From: Streptomyces sp. NBC_01497
Lineage (GTDB): Bacteria > Actinomycetota > Actinomycetes > Streptomycetales > Streptomycetaceae
Assembly (NCBI RefSeq): GCF_036250695.1
Contig: NZ_CP109427.1
Span: 6,944,001-7,008,000, forward strand
DNA length: 64,000 nucleotides
Direction of reading: 5' to 3'
Part shown: piece after piece, positions 34,872 through 43,217 of the stretch
Layout of the letters: every line of letters begins with the position of its first letter
Position numbering within the stretch: position 1 is the stretch's first letter
Position numbers and translations under genes: made by a program
The notes under the pieces: generated by a model
Seen by the model: only the letters and a program-made list of their open reading frames with translations
Databases searched by the model: none
What the model was told of the DNA's origin: nothing

Positions 34872-34965
34872 GTGCGGGGGGAGGTGCGCCGTGCGGGAGG
34901 TGGGTGCGGGGGGAGGCACGCCGTCGGGGCAGGTGCGGTGTGAGGGAGGTGCGCCGTGCGGGCGG
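34872..34965. repeat. G-rich imperfect repeats in the DUF4965 leader
   Basis: Three imperfect copies of a roughly 32-base unit (GTGCGGGGGGAGGTGCGCCG type) start at 34872, 34904 and 34933. Runs of up to six G on the plus strand could form quadruplexes on the non-template side for the ABC operon or on the template side for the DUF4965 gene. Confidence 0.6.
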
Positions 34966-35086
34966 TGCGGTGCGGCACTGAGCGGTGCGGTGGACGGGCC
35001 GCTGGGCGAGAGGGACCGGGCGGTGTCGCGTGGACGGGTTCCGGGCCCGCTCGTCGAGTCGTCGTCCGCTCTGCGGTGGCAGTCCG

Positions 35087-35101
35087 TACAACGTTGGAAA
35101 G
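35087..35101. promoter_or_regulatory. Putative LacI-family operator, copy 1
   Basis: TACAACGTTGGAAAG, with a palindromic core CAACGTTG. It lies about 300 bases before the DUF4965 start and matches copy 2 at 14 of 15 positions. Confidence 0.55.
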
Positions 35102-35475
35102 CGGGGCAGCCAGCATGACAGCACGCCGCCTCGACCGGTGTCCAGAGGTGCGACACGGCCTCGGGCCGTCGGCGTACGGATCGTGGCCGGCCGGCCCGCG
35201 GCGCTGACTCCGGGGCACCCGCCGCGCTCCACCTCAGGGTCGGCGGGGCGTAATAGCAGCTCAGGGAGGGCGTGTTGGGGACTGCTCGGCGCGCTGCGGC
35301 CGGCGATCCGGTGCCCGCGCCCCAGCGGAGGCCGACGCGGCGCCGGGCGGCCGCCGTCCGAAACCGTAGGGGTCCTGGCGCCGCGCCGCCGGGCCTGGCC
35401 GCCGTTTCCGACCGTAAAGGAATCGGTTCCCGCAAGGGCCTTGACTCCCCGTCGGACGTCGCGCAATCTCCTCCT

Positions 35476-35490
35476 TACATCGTTGGAAAG
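35476..35490. promoter_or_regulatory. Putative LacI-family operator, copy 2
   Basis: TACATCGTTGGAAAG, about 260 bases before the start of the ABC operon. The near identity with copy 1 in the same divergent region points to one regulator, probably the LacI gene at 40889. Confidence 0.55.
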
Positions 35491-35752
35491 ATCCGACGGC
35501 ACCCGCCTCCACGGGAGGTGCCGGCCGGGGTGACGTATGCCGCGCTCGACGCCGCGCGGGGTGCGTTCCAGCCGTCCAGCTCCGTGTACGGCCGCGTCGG
35601 CCCGTACGAACGCGGACCTGTCCGCACCGCACCGATCGGTACCCACACGTACCGGACAGCGACGGTTCGGGCAGATCCGCACCCTGTGTACCGGCCTCGG
35701 CCGACCCGAACTGATCCGCACCGACCCGTATCGACGAGGATGTGATCCGCGC

Positions 35753-36868
35753 ATGAACGCCTATCTCCGGGCCAGGTCCGCAGCGGCCGTGGTGGTGACC
35801 GCCGGCCTGTGCCTGGTGGCCACCGCCTGCACCAACTCGGGCTCCTCGGACTCCGCTTCGTCCCAGAACCCCCAGAGCGGTGCCACCAACTCGGCGGCCG
35901 AGCAGAAGATCGCGTCCTCCGCCGCCGCCGGGCCCGCCTGCACCTCCGCCACGTACGCGGGGGGTGTCCCGAAGCTCGACATCACCGACGGGAAGACGGT
36001 CGTCGGCTTCTCGCAGTCGGAGTCGACGAGCAACCCCTTCCGGGCGACCGAGACGGCGAGCATCACGGCCGAGGCCAAGAAGCTGCACGTCAAGCTCATC
36101 CAGCGGAACGCCAACGCCGACGTCAACGCGCAGAACTCGCAGATCGAGGACATGATCGCGCAGGGCGCCAAGGTCCTCGTCGTGGCGCCGGAGAACTCCG
36201 ACGGGCTCGGCCCCGCCCTCGCTCAGGCCAAGGCGAAGAAGATCCCCGTCCTGACCATCGACCGCACGGCGGGCGGCACGGCCTGCACCGACTTCATGTC
36301 CTTCGTCGGCTCGGACTTCTACGGCCAGGCAGGGATCGCGGCCGACGACCTCGCCACGGCCACCGGCAAGAAGGCGCAGGTCGCCATCCTGTCCGGGACA
36401 CCGGGCAACAACGTCACCACCGACCGCACCAAGGGGTTCCAGGACCGGATCAGGTCCACGTACCCGGACGTGAAGGTCGTGGCCTCGCAGACCGCCAACT
36501 TCGACCAGACGGACGGCCAGAAGGTCATGGAGCAGCTCCTCCAGGCCCACCCCGGCATCAACGCCGTCTACGCGGAGAACGACGAGATGGCGCTCGGCGC
36601 CCTCCAGGCGGTCCGTTCGGCCGGCAAGACACCCGGCAAGGACGTCAAGGTCGTGTCGATCGACGGCATCAAGCAGGTCGTGCAGGACGTCTCCGGCGGG
36701 CAGGTGGTGGCCGACATCGAGACCAACCCCCGCTTCGGGCCGCTCGCCTTCCAGGCGCTGCAGGACTTCTACGGCACCAAGGGCGTGCAGGCCAAGGTGA
36801 TCATCCAGGACGGCCATTTCACCGCCAAGAACGCCAAGCAGGCCCTGGACCAGGGCCTCGTGTACTGA
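35753..36868 (+). CDS. ytfQ: Sugar-binding lipoprotein, YtfQ-like
   Basis: 371 residues. Lipobox LVATAC after a hydrophobic signal, then a Ser/Asn-rich linker and a Peripla_BP_4 domain. KTVVGFSQSESTSNPFRATE, VLTIDRTAGG and INAVYAENDEMALGALQAV resemble E. coli YtfQ, which binds galactofuranose, more than ribose or xylose binders (judged from memory). It delivers a furanose sugar to the permease encoded next. ATG 35753 has GAGGA about 12 bases ahead, a somewhat long spacing. It is the first gene of a four-gene operon with permease genes overlapping. Confidence 0.85.
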   Translation: MNAYLRARSAAAVVVTAGLCLVATACTNSGSSDSASSQNPQSGATNSAAEQKIASSAAAGPACTSATYAGGVPKLDITDGKTVVGFSQSESTSNPFRATETASITAEAKKLHVKLIQRNANADVNAQNSQIEDMIAQGAKVLVVAPENSDGLGPALAQAKAKKIPVLTIDRTAGGTACTDFMSFVGSDFYGQAGIAADDLATATGKKAQVAILSGTPGNNVTTDRTKGFQDRIRSTYPDVKVVASQTANFDQTDGQKVMEQLLQAHPGINAVYAENDEMALGALQAVRSAGKTPGKDVKVVSIDGIKQVVQDVSGGQVVADIETNPRFGPLAFQALQDFYGTKGVQAKVIIQDGHFTAKNAKQALDQGLVY

Positions 36869-37017
36869 CGAAGGACCCGCCGCCCGGTGGCACCCGCCAC
36901 CGGGCGCGTCGCGTCACCACCGCCCACCAGGGCCCCTGAGCGACCGCGGCACCGCAAGGGGACATCACCGGGGGCGGGGTGCCGGCGGCAGTCCGTGCGA
37001 GGAGGAGAACGGAGACC

Positions 37018-38784
37018 ATGGACCAAGGCGACAAGCAGGCCCCGCCCGGCACGGCCCCGGTACTCGACGTCGTCGGTGTCGGCAAGAGCTTCGCCGGCGT
37101 CCACGCCCTGCGGGGGGTCGACTTCAGTCTGCGGCCCGGCGAGGTGCACGCGCTCATCGGGGAGAACGGCGCGGGCAAGTCCACCCTCATCAAGGTGATG
37201 ACCGGGGTCTACCGGCCCGACGCGGGCCAGGTGCGTTTCGAGGGGCGGCCCCGGGAGTTCCGCAATCCCCTGGAGGCGCAGGCCGCCGGGATCTCGACGA
37301 TCTACCAGGAGGTCAATCTCGTACCGCTCATGTCGGTCGCCCGCAATCTCTTCCTCGGCCGGGAACCGCGCCGCCTCGGGCTGATCGACGTGCGCAGGAT
37401 GAACCGTGACGCGGCCGAGGCGCTGGGCCGCTACGGCGTCGACGTCGACGTGACGCGCCCGCTGCGCACCCTGGGCCTGGGGGCCCAGCAGATGGTCGCG
37501 CTCGCCCGTGCGGTGGGGATCGACGCGCGCGTCGTCGTCATGGACGAACCCACCTCCTCCCTCGAACCCAGGGAGGTCGAGACCCTCTTCTCCGTCATCC
37601 GTGACCTGCGCGCGCGGGGGATCGCGGTGGTGTACGTCAGCCACCGCCTCGACGAGCTGTACGCCATCTGCGACCGCGTCACCGTGCTGCGCGACGGGGC
37701 CCTGGTGCACACCGGCGCGATGGCGGATCTGCAACGGCTGCGGCTCGTCTCGCTGATGCTCGGCCGCGAGATGTCGACCGTGCGCAGCGAGGGCGCCACC
37801 GCCTTCGACAGTGACCGGCACGAGCGCGCCGGTTCGCGGCCCGTGCTGCGCGCCACCGGACTCGCCGTCCGCCACCGGGTGCACGACGTCTCCCTCGACG
37901 TGCGGCCCGGCGAGGTCGTCGGCCTCGGCGGCCTGCTCGGGGCGGGCCGCAGCGAGACGGTGAAGGCCGTTGTCGGCGCGCTGCCCACGGACGCGGGTTC
38001 CGTGGAGGTCGACGGGCAGGTCATGCGGCGGCGCAACCCCGCCGCGGCGATCCGGGCGGGCGTGGTGCTGCTGCCGGAGGACCGCAAGGCGGAGGGGGTG
38101 ATCCCGAACCTCTCCGTGCGCGAGAACATCACCCTGGCCGCGCTGCCCCGCCTCTCCCGGGCGGGCGTGGTCTCGCGCGGCAGACAGGACGAGGTCGTCC
38201 GGTTCTTCATGGACCGGCTGCGCATCAAGGCGTCGGGCCCCGACCAGAAGGTCAGCGATCTCTCCGGCGGCAACCAGCAGAAGGTGCTGCTGGCGCGCTG
38301 GCTCTGCCTCGGCCCCAAGGTGCTGCTCCTCGACGAACCGACGCGGGGCATCGACGTCGGAGCGAAGGGCGAGGTGCAGGCGCTCATCGACGAACTGGCG
38401 GGCGACGGGCTCGGCGTGCTGCTCATCTCCTCGGACCTGGAGGAACTCATCGAGGGGTCCGACCGGGTCGTCGTCCTGAAGGACGGCCGTGTGGTCGGGC
38501 ACCTGGAGGGCGAGGAGGTCGACGAGGAACACCTGATGCGCGCGCTCGCCGACGCGCCGTCCCCGGACGCGCCCGTCCCTGGCTCCGGCCCCACCCCTGA
38601 CGCCGGCCCCGATCCCGTCCCGGACGCTGATCCCGACCCCGTCCCCGACCCCGACCCCGGGCCCACCCCCGTCCCCGATCCCGCCCCGGCCGCATCGGCC
38701 GCGGAGCGCGGGGACCCGGGCCGTCCCGCCGCCGGCGGACCCGGCCCCTGCGACCCTGGCACCATCGAGGAGGCAAACCGGTGA
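37018..38784 (+). CDS. ytfR: Sugar ABC transporter ATP-binding protein, YtfR-like
   Basis: 588 residues with two ABC domains, as in ribose-type importers. First domain: Walker A GENGAGKSTLIK at about 49 and MDEPTSSLEPREVETLF. Second domain: LGAGRSETVKAV (degenerate Walker A), LSGGNQQKVLLARWLCLGPK and DEPTRGIDVGAKGEV. About 75 C-terminal residues form a Pro/Asp/Gly-rich tail (PDPVPDADPDPVPDPDPGP) not found in the family core. ATG 37018 with ACGGAG is the start. Its TGA overlaps the GTG of the next gene. Confidence 0.88.
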   Translation: MDQGDKQAPPGTAPVLDVVGVGKSFAGVHALRGVDFSLRPGEVHALIGENGAGKSTLIKVMTGVYRPDAGQVRFEGRPREFRNPLEAQAAGISTIYQEVNLVPLMSVARNLFLGREPRRLGLIDVRRMNRDAAEALGRYGVDVDVTRPLRTLGLGAQQMVALARAVGIDARVVVMDEPTSSLEPREVETLFSVIRDLRARGIAVVYVSHRLDELYAICDRVTVLRDGALVHTGAMADLQRLRLVSLMLGREMSTVRSEGATAFDSDRHERAGSRPVLRATGLAVRHRVHDVSLDVRPGEVVGLGGLLGAGRSETVKAVVGALPTDAGSVEVDGQVMRRRNPAAAIRAGVVLLPEDRKAEGVIPNLSVRENITLAALPRLSRAGVVSRGRQDEVVRFFMDRLRIKASGPDQKVSDLSGGNQQKVLLARWLCLGPKVLLLDEPTRGIDVGAKGEVQALIDELAGDGLGVLLISSDLEELIEGSDRVVVLKDGRVVGHLEGEEVDEEHLMRALADAPSPDAPVPGSGPTPDAGPDPVPDADPDPVPDPDPGPTPVPDPAPAASAAERGDPGRPAAGGPGPCDPGTIEEANR

Positions 38785-39752
38785 GCGCGACCACCGTGGG
38801 GCCCGCGGCCCCCGCCCGCGACCGGGACCGGATGTTCGTGCTCCTGCAGGAGTACGGCGTCTACGCGGCGCTCGTCGTGCTCGCCGCCGTCGCGGTGGGC
38901 CTCGACCCGCACTTCATGTCCCCCGACAACGTCCGGGTCCAGCTGTTCCAGGTCGCTCCCACGCTCCTGGTGGCCCTCGGCATGGCCCTGGTGATCGGCA
39001 CCGAGGGCATCGACCTGTCCGTCGGCGCGGTCATCGCGCTCGCCGCGTCCATCGTCCCGCTCTACGTCGGCTACGGGCTGCCCATGGCGCTGCTCGTGGC
39101 CCTTCTCCTCGGGGCAGCGTCGGGTGCGGCGGGCGGTGCGATGGTCGCCCTCACCCGGGTGCAGCCCATCGTCGCCACGCTCTCCCTGATGATCGGTGTC
39201 CGCGGCCTCGCGGAGATCGTCAACGGCAACTCCGCGAAGTCCGTCAGCCAGAGCGGTGTCCTGGGCCTCGGCACCCGCAGCGTCGCCGGGGTCCCGCTCA
39301 TGGCGTGGATCGCGCTGGCGGCCGCGGTGCTCACCGCCCTGCTCGTACGCCGCACCACGTTCGGCAGGCGGCTCGTCGCCATCGGCGACAACCGGCAGGC
39401 CGCGGGCCTGTCCGGGCTCCCGGTCCGCCGGGTGCTGATCACCGTGTACGTGATCTCCGGCGTCCTCGCCGCGCTGGCCGGGGTCCTGATCGTCGGTCAC
39501 GGCGCGGAAGCCGACCCCGCGAACCAGGGCCTCAACATGGAACTCGACGCCATCACGGCCGTCGTGGTGGGCGGGACACCGCTGAGCGGCGGCCGGGTCC
39601 GGGTGCTCGGCACCGTCGCGGGCGCGCTGTTCATGCAGCTCATCAGCGCGGTCCTGACGCAGCACAACGTGCCTGCCTCGTACACCCAGATCGTCGAGGC
39701 CGTCATCATCTGCTTCGCCGTCTACGCCTCCCAGGAGCGTGGTACCCGATGA
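38781..39752 (+). CDS. ytfT: Sugar ABC transporter permease, YtfT-like
   Basis: 323 residues with eight to ten membrane segments of the BPD_transp_2 family. The motif GTEGIDLSVGAVIALAASI is present, as is DAITAVVVGGTPLSGGRVRV. It pairs with the following permease to form the heterodimeric channel. GTG 38781 overlaps the upstream stop by four bases; the next ATG overlaps its own stop (ATGA), so stoichiometric coupled translation is expected. Confidence 0.88.
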   Translation: MSATTVGPAAPARDRDRMFVLLQEYGVYAALVVLAAVAVGLDPHFMSPDNVRVQLFQVAPTLLVALGMALVIGTEGIDLSVGAVIALAASIVPLYVGYGLPMALLVALLLGAASGAAGGAMVALTRVQPIVATLSLMIGVRGLAEIVNGNSAKSVSQSGVLGLGTRSVAGVPLMAWIALAAAVLTALLVRRTTFGRRLVAIGDNRQAAGLSGLPVRRVLITVYVISGVLAALAGVLIVGHGAEADPANQGLNMELDAITAVVVGGTPLSGGRVRVLGTVAGALFMQLISAVLTQHNVPASYTQIVEAVIICFAVYASQERGTR

Positions 39753-40762
39753 GCACCACCCTCAGCCCGGCGCTCGCCCCGGTACCCCCCGGCGCGGGTC
39801 AGGACTCCCGGGCGCCGCTGCGCGAGCGGCTGGCCGGCCGGATCCAGCAGCACGGGGCCCTCGCCGTCCTGGTGCTGGTGGTGATCGTGGCCTCGGCCAC
39901 CTCGTCCGGATTTCCCACCTGGGCCAACATCAGCAGCATCCTCGGCGGCAACGCGTTCGTCTGGCTGCTCGCCCTCGGGATGACCTTCGTCATCATGACG
40001 GGCGGCATCGACCTGTCGGTCGGCTCCCTGTACGCGCTGGGCGGGGTGCTCGGCGCGGAGGGCGCGCGCAGCGGCACGTGGCTCGCCATCCTGCTGCCGC
40101 TCGCGGTCGGCGCCGCCTGGGGCGCCGTGCAGGGACTGCTGGTGGCGCGCGCCAAGATGGCGCCGTTCATCGTCACCCTCGCCGGCCTCCTCGGGGCGCG
40201 GGGCCTGCTCCAGGCGCTCACCCACGAGGGGTCGACGACCTACCTGGTGCCCCCGGGCTCCGCCTTCCGCCATCTCGGCGACGGCACCTGGGTACCGGTC
40301 CTCATCGTCGCGGCGCTGTTCTGTCTCGGCGCGCTCCTGCTCACGAGAACCCGCTTCGGCGCGAACCTCACGGCCCTGGGCGGCAACGAGAGCGCAGCCG
40401 CCCTGATGGGGCTGCCCGTCGTGCGCAGCAAAGTCCTCGTCTACCTGCTGTCCGGCACGCTCGCCGCGACGGCGGGGGCCCTGGGCAGTGCCCGGCTCGG
40501 CTCGGGCGTGACCACCATCGGGGTCGGCTACGAACTGACCGCGATCGCCTCCGTGGTGATCGGCGGTACGCTCCTGACCGGGGGGAGCGGCTCGATCGCC
40601 GGCACGGTCAGTGGTGTCCTGCTCCTCGCCGTGATCCACAACCTGATCGACCACTACTTCTCCCAGTACGGCTCCGCCTTCACCTATGCCGTCAACGGGG
40701 GCTTTCTGGCGCTCGTCGTGCTGTCGCAGACGCTGCTCAGCAGGACGCAGAAACTCCCCTGA
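39749..40762 (+). CDS. yjfF: Sugar ABC transporter permease, YjfF-like
   Basis: 337 residues. BPD_transp_2 permease with MTGGIDLSVGSLYALGGVL and GVGYELTAIASVVIGGTLLTGG. It is a paralogue of its neighbour and corresponds in order to E. coli yjfF. ATG 39749 overlaps the preceding stop. The operon then leaves a 126-base gap before the regulator gene. Confidence 0.87.
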   Translation: MSTTLSPALAPVPPGAGQDSRAPLRERLAGRIQQHGALAVLVLVVIVASATSSGFPTWANISSILGGNAFVWLLALGMTFVIMTGGIDLSVGSLYALGGVLGAEGARSGTWLAILLPLAVGAAWGAVQGLLVARAKMAPFIVTLAGLLGARGLLQALTHEGSTTYLVPPGSAFRHLGDGTWVPVLIVAALFCLGALLLTRTRFGANLTALGGNESAAALMGLPVVRSKVLVYLLSGTLAATAGALGSARLGSGVTTIGVGYELTAIASVVIGGTLLTGGSGSIAGTVSGVLLLAVIHNLIDHYFSQYGSAFTYAVNGGFLALVVLSQTLLSRTQKLP

Positions 40763-40888
40763 CCCTCTCCGGCCTTCCCCCGCGGCCGGCCGGACCGGTC
40801 GTCGGGGAGCGCCGCCGGAGCGTGCCGGGAGCGGTACGGAGCAGCACAACGCCCGGGTCCGACGGCCCGGCACAGGACAAGGAGCGCC

Positions 40889-41911
40889 GTGGGCGTCAGC
40901 CTCAAGGATGTCGCGCAGCGAGCGGGCGTGTCGGTCAAGACCGTCTCGAACGTGGTCAACGACTTCCCCCACGTCACACCGGGCACGAGGGCACGGGTGC
41001 AGCAGGCCATCGACGACCTGGGCTACCGGCCCAACCTGAGCGCGCGGCACCTGCGCAAGGGGCGTACGGGCATCATCGCCCTCGCCGTCCCCGAACTCGG
41101 CAACCCGTACTTCGCCGAGGTCGCGGGCGCGGTCATCGACGCGGCGGTGCGCCACGAGCACACCGTGCTGCTGGACCACACCGCCGGCCGCCGGGAGCAG
41201 GAGGTGCTGGTGTCCCAGGGGTTCAGGTCCCACGTCATCGACGGCCTGATCCTCAGCCCGATCGAGCTGGAGAACGAGGACCTGGCCGGCCGCCCCGACG
41301 GCCCCCCGATGGTCCTGCTGGGGGAGCGCGAGTACGACGCGCCCTACGACCACATCGCGATCGACAACGTCGCCGCCGCGCGCACCGCCGTACGGCACCT
41401 CCTCGACCTGGGCCGCCGGCGGGTCGCCTTCCTCGGGGCCCGGCACGAGAGCGCCCGGCAGCCCGCCCACCTGCGGCTGCGCGGCTGGCGGGCGGAGATG
41501 GCCTCGTACGGGATCGACCCGCCGGAGTCGCTGGTCGTCGCCACCGACGGGTACGGGCGGCACGACGGGGCGGCCGCGATGGCCGCCGTGCTCGACCGCG
41601 GCGAACGGCCCGACGCGGTCTTCGCCTACAACGACATGGTGGCCGTCGGCGCCATGCGCACGCTGTACGAACGCGGCCTGCGCGTACCCGAGGACGTCGC
41701 GGTGGTGGGGTTCGACGACATCGAGGAGGGCCGCTACGGTGCCGTCTCCCTCACGACGATCGCCCCCGACAAGGCGGCCATCGCCGAACTCGCCGTGGAG
41801 TGCCTGGTCGCCAGGATCGCGGCGCCGCCCGGCGAACCGCCCGCGCCGCGGCGGGTCCACCCCCCGTACCGGCTCATGGTGCGGGAGTCGACGCGGCTGC
41901 GGCGGGGCTGA
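40889..41911 (+). CDS. LacI family transcriptional regulator
   Basis: 340 residues. HTH and hinge: VSLKDVAQRAGVSVKTVSNV, then RVQQAIDDLGYRPNLSARHL. The effector domain is of the Peripla_BP_3 type (VVGFDDIEEGRYGAVSLTTI). It probably senses the sugar imported by the preceding operon and binds the repeated TACAnCGTTGGAAAG boxes. GTG 40889 has AAGGAG six bases ahead. May be co-transcribed with the transporter. Confidence 0.9.
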   Translation: MGVSLKDVAQRAGVSVKTVSNVVNDFPHVTPGTRARVQQAIDDLGYRPNLSARHLRKGRTGIIALAVPELGNPYFAEVAGAVIDAAVRHEHTVLLDHTAGRREQEVLVSQGFRSHVIDGLILSPIELENEDLAGRPDGPPMVLLGEREYDAPYDHIAIDNVAAARTAVRHLLDLGRRRVAFLGARHESARQPAHLRLRGWRAEMASYGIDPPESLVVATDGYGRHDGAAAMAAVLDRGERPDAVFAYNDMVAVGAMRTLYERGLRVPEDVAVVGFDDIEEGRYGAVSLTTIAPDKAAIAELAVECLVARIAAPPGEPPAPRRVHPPYRLMVRESTRLRRG

Positions 41912-42056
41912 CCCCCACCGCCGGAATCCCGCCGCGTACCGTGGCCCCGGCCCGCCGTCCGTGTCCTTTCGCCCACCGCCGCCCGGTACGCGCCCGGATC
42001 CGGGCCGCGCTCCGCACGCTCGTCCCTTCCGCCCCCGCCCCCTGTGAGGATGACCC

Positions 42057-43103
42057 ATGCCCCCAGAGTTGTGGACGCTTCGGTCGCCCACGGGTGTCCG
42101 CGCCGAGATCCTCGGCTACGGAGCCGTCCTGCGCTCCCTGCGGGTGCCGGACACCGGCGGTGAGAGCGCCGACGTGGTGCTCGGGCTGCCCACCGCCGCC
42201 GCGTACGCACAGCCGCACCCGTACTTCGGAGCGACGGTCGGGCGGTACGCGAACCGCATCGCACACGGCCGCTTCACCCTGGACGGCACGGCACACCGTG
42301 TCCCCGTCAACGACCGGGGCCACGCGCTGCACGGCGGACCGGAGGGGTTCCACCGCCGGGTGTGGCGGGCCCGTCCGCGCGCCGCCGCCGGGACGGACGC
42401 GCTGGAACTGACGCTCCACAGCCCGGACGGGGACATGGGCTTTCCCGGCGCCCTCGACGTCACGCTGGTCTACTCGCTGGACGAACACGGGACCCTGGCC
42501 CTCGACTACACCGCCCGGTGCGACCGGCCCACCGTGCTGAACCTGACCCACCACAGCTACTTCAACCTCCTCGGCGCGGGCGAGGGGGACGTCCTCGGGC
42601 ACACCCTCGCCCTGGACGCCGCCGCGTACCTGCCGGTGACACCCGAGGGGATCCCGTACGGGCCGACGGCCGCGACCGCGGGGACGCCCTTCGACTTCGG
42701 GCGACCGCGCCCCATCGGCACGGACATCGACGACCCCCACCCCCAGGTGGCGGCGGCGGGCGGATACGACCACTGCTACGTCCTGTCTCCGGCCCGCCCC
42801 GACGGTGCGCCGCGCAGAGCCGCGCGCCTCACGGCCCCGGGCGGCGGCCGGCGCATGGAGGTGTGGACGACCGAACCGGGGATGCAGCTCTACACCGGCA
42901 ACACCCTGGACGGATCGCTGCCCGGGGGATCCGCCAAACCGTACGGGCGGCACGGCGGCATCTGCCTGGAGACCCAGTCCTTCCCGGACTCCCCGAACCG
43001 GCCCGCGTACCCCTCCACCGTCCTGCAGCCGGGCAGCGTGTTCCACAGCCGCACCGAGTACCGCTTCCCCCATCTCGCCGGCGGGCCCGACGCGGCTCGC
43101 TGA
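42057..43103 (+). CDS. galM: Aldose 1-epimerase (mutarotase)
   Basis: 348 residues. Interconverts alpha and beta anomers of aldoses. The family motifs are present: GATVGRYANRIAHGRFTLDG, HALHGGPEGFHRRVW (catalytic His), LTHHSYFNLLGAG (second His) and PGMQLYTGNTLDG with a C-terminal Glu in GICLETQSFPDSPN. As the last gene of this sugar set it probably converts the imported sugar to the form used by the kinase or isomerase, which are not encoded here. GAGGA precedes the ATG. Confidence 0.9.
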   Translation: MPPELWTLRSPTGVRAEILGYGAVLRSLRVPDTGGESADVVLGLPTAAAYAQPHPYFGATVGRYANRIAHGRFTLDGTAHRVPVNDRGHALHGGPEGFHRRVWRARPRAAAGTDALELTLHSPDGDMGFPGALDVTLVYSLDEHGTLALDYTARCDRPTVLNLTHHSYFNLLGAGEGDVLGHTLALDAAAYLPVTPEGIPYGPTAATAGTPFDFGRPRPIGTDIDDPHPQVAAAGGYDHCYVLSPARPDGAPRRAARLTAPGGGRRMEVWTTEPGMQLYTGNTLDGSLPGGSAKPYGRHGGICLETQSFPDSPNRPAYPSTVLQPGSVFHSRTEYRFPHLAGGPDAAR

Positions 43104-43217
43104 TCCCGGGGGCGGCCCCCGTCCAACGGCCTCGCGGCCGGCGCCGGGCGGCGCCGCGGGCTCCGGCACCCGCCCGTGCGGGGCAGGCCCGCGGTCGCGG
43201 GACGCACCACGGGGGCG

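Noticed and set aside
32533..35754. A 1073-codon frame extending the DUF4965 gene upstream
   Set aside because: The ATG at 34788 has a strong GGAGGA site and the upstream codons cross operator-like and repeat DNA with no homology.
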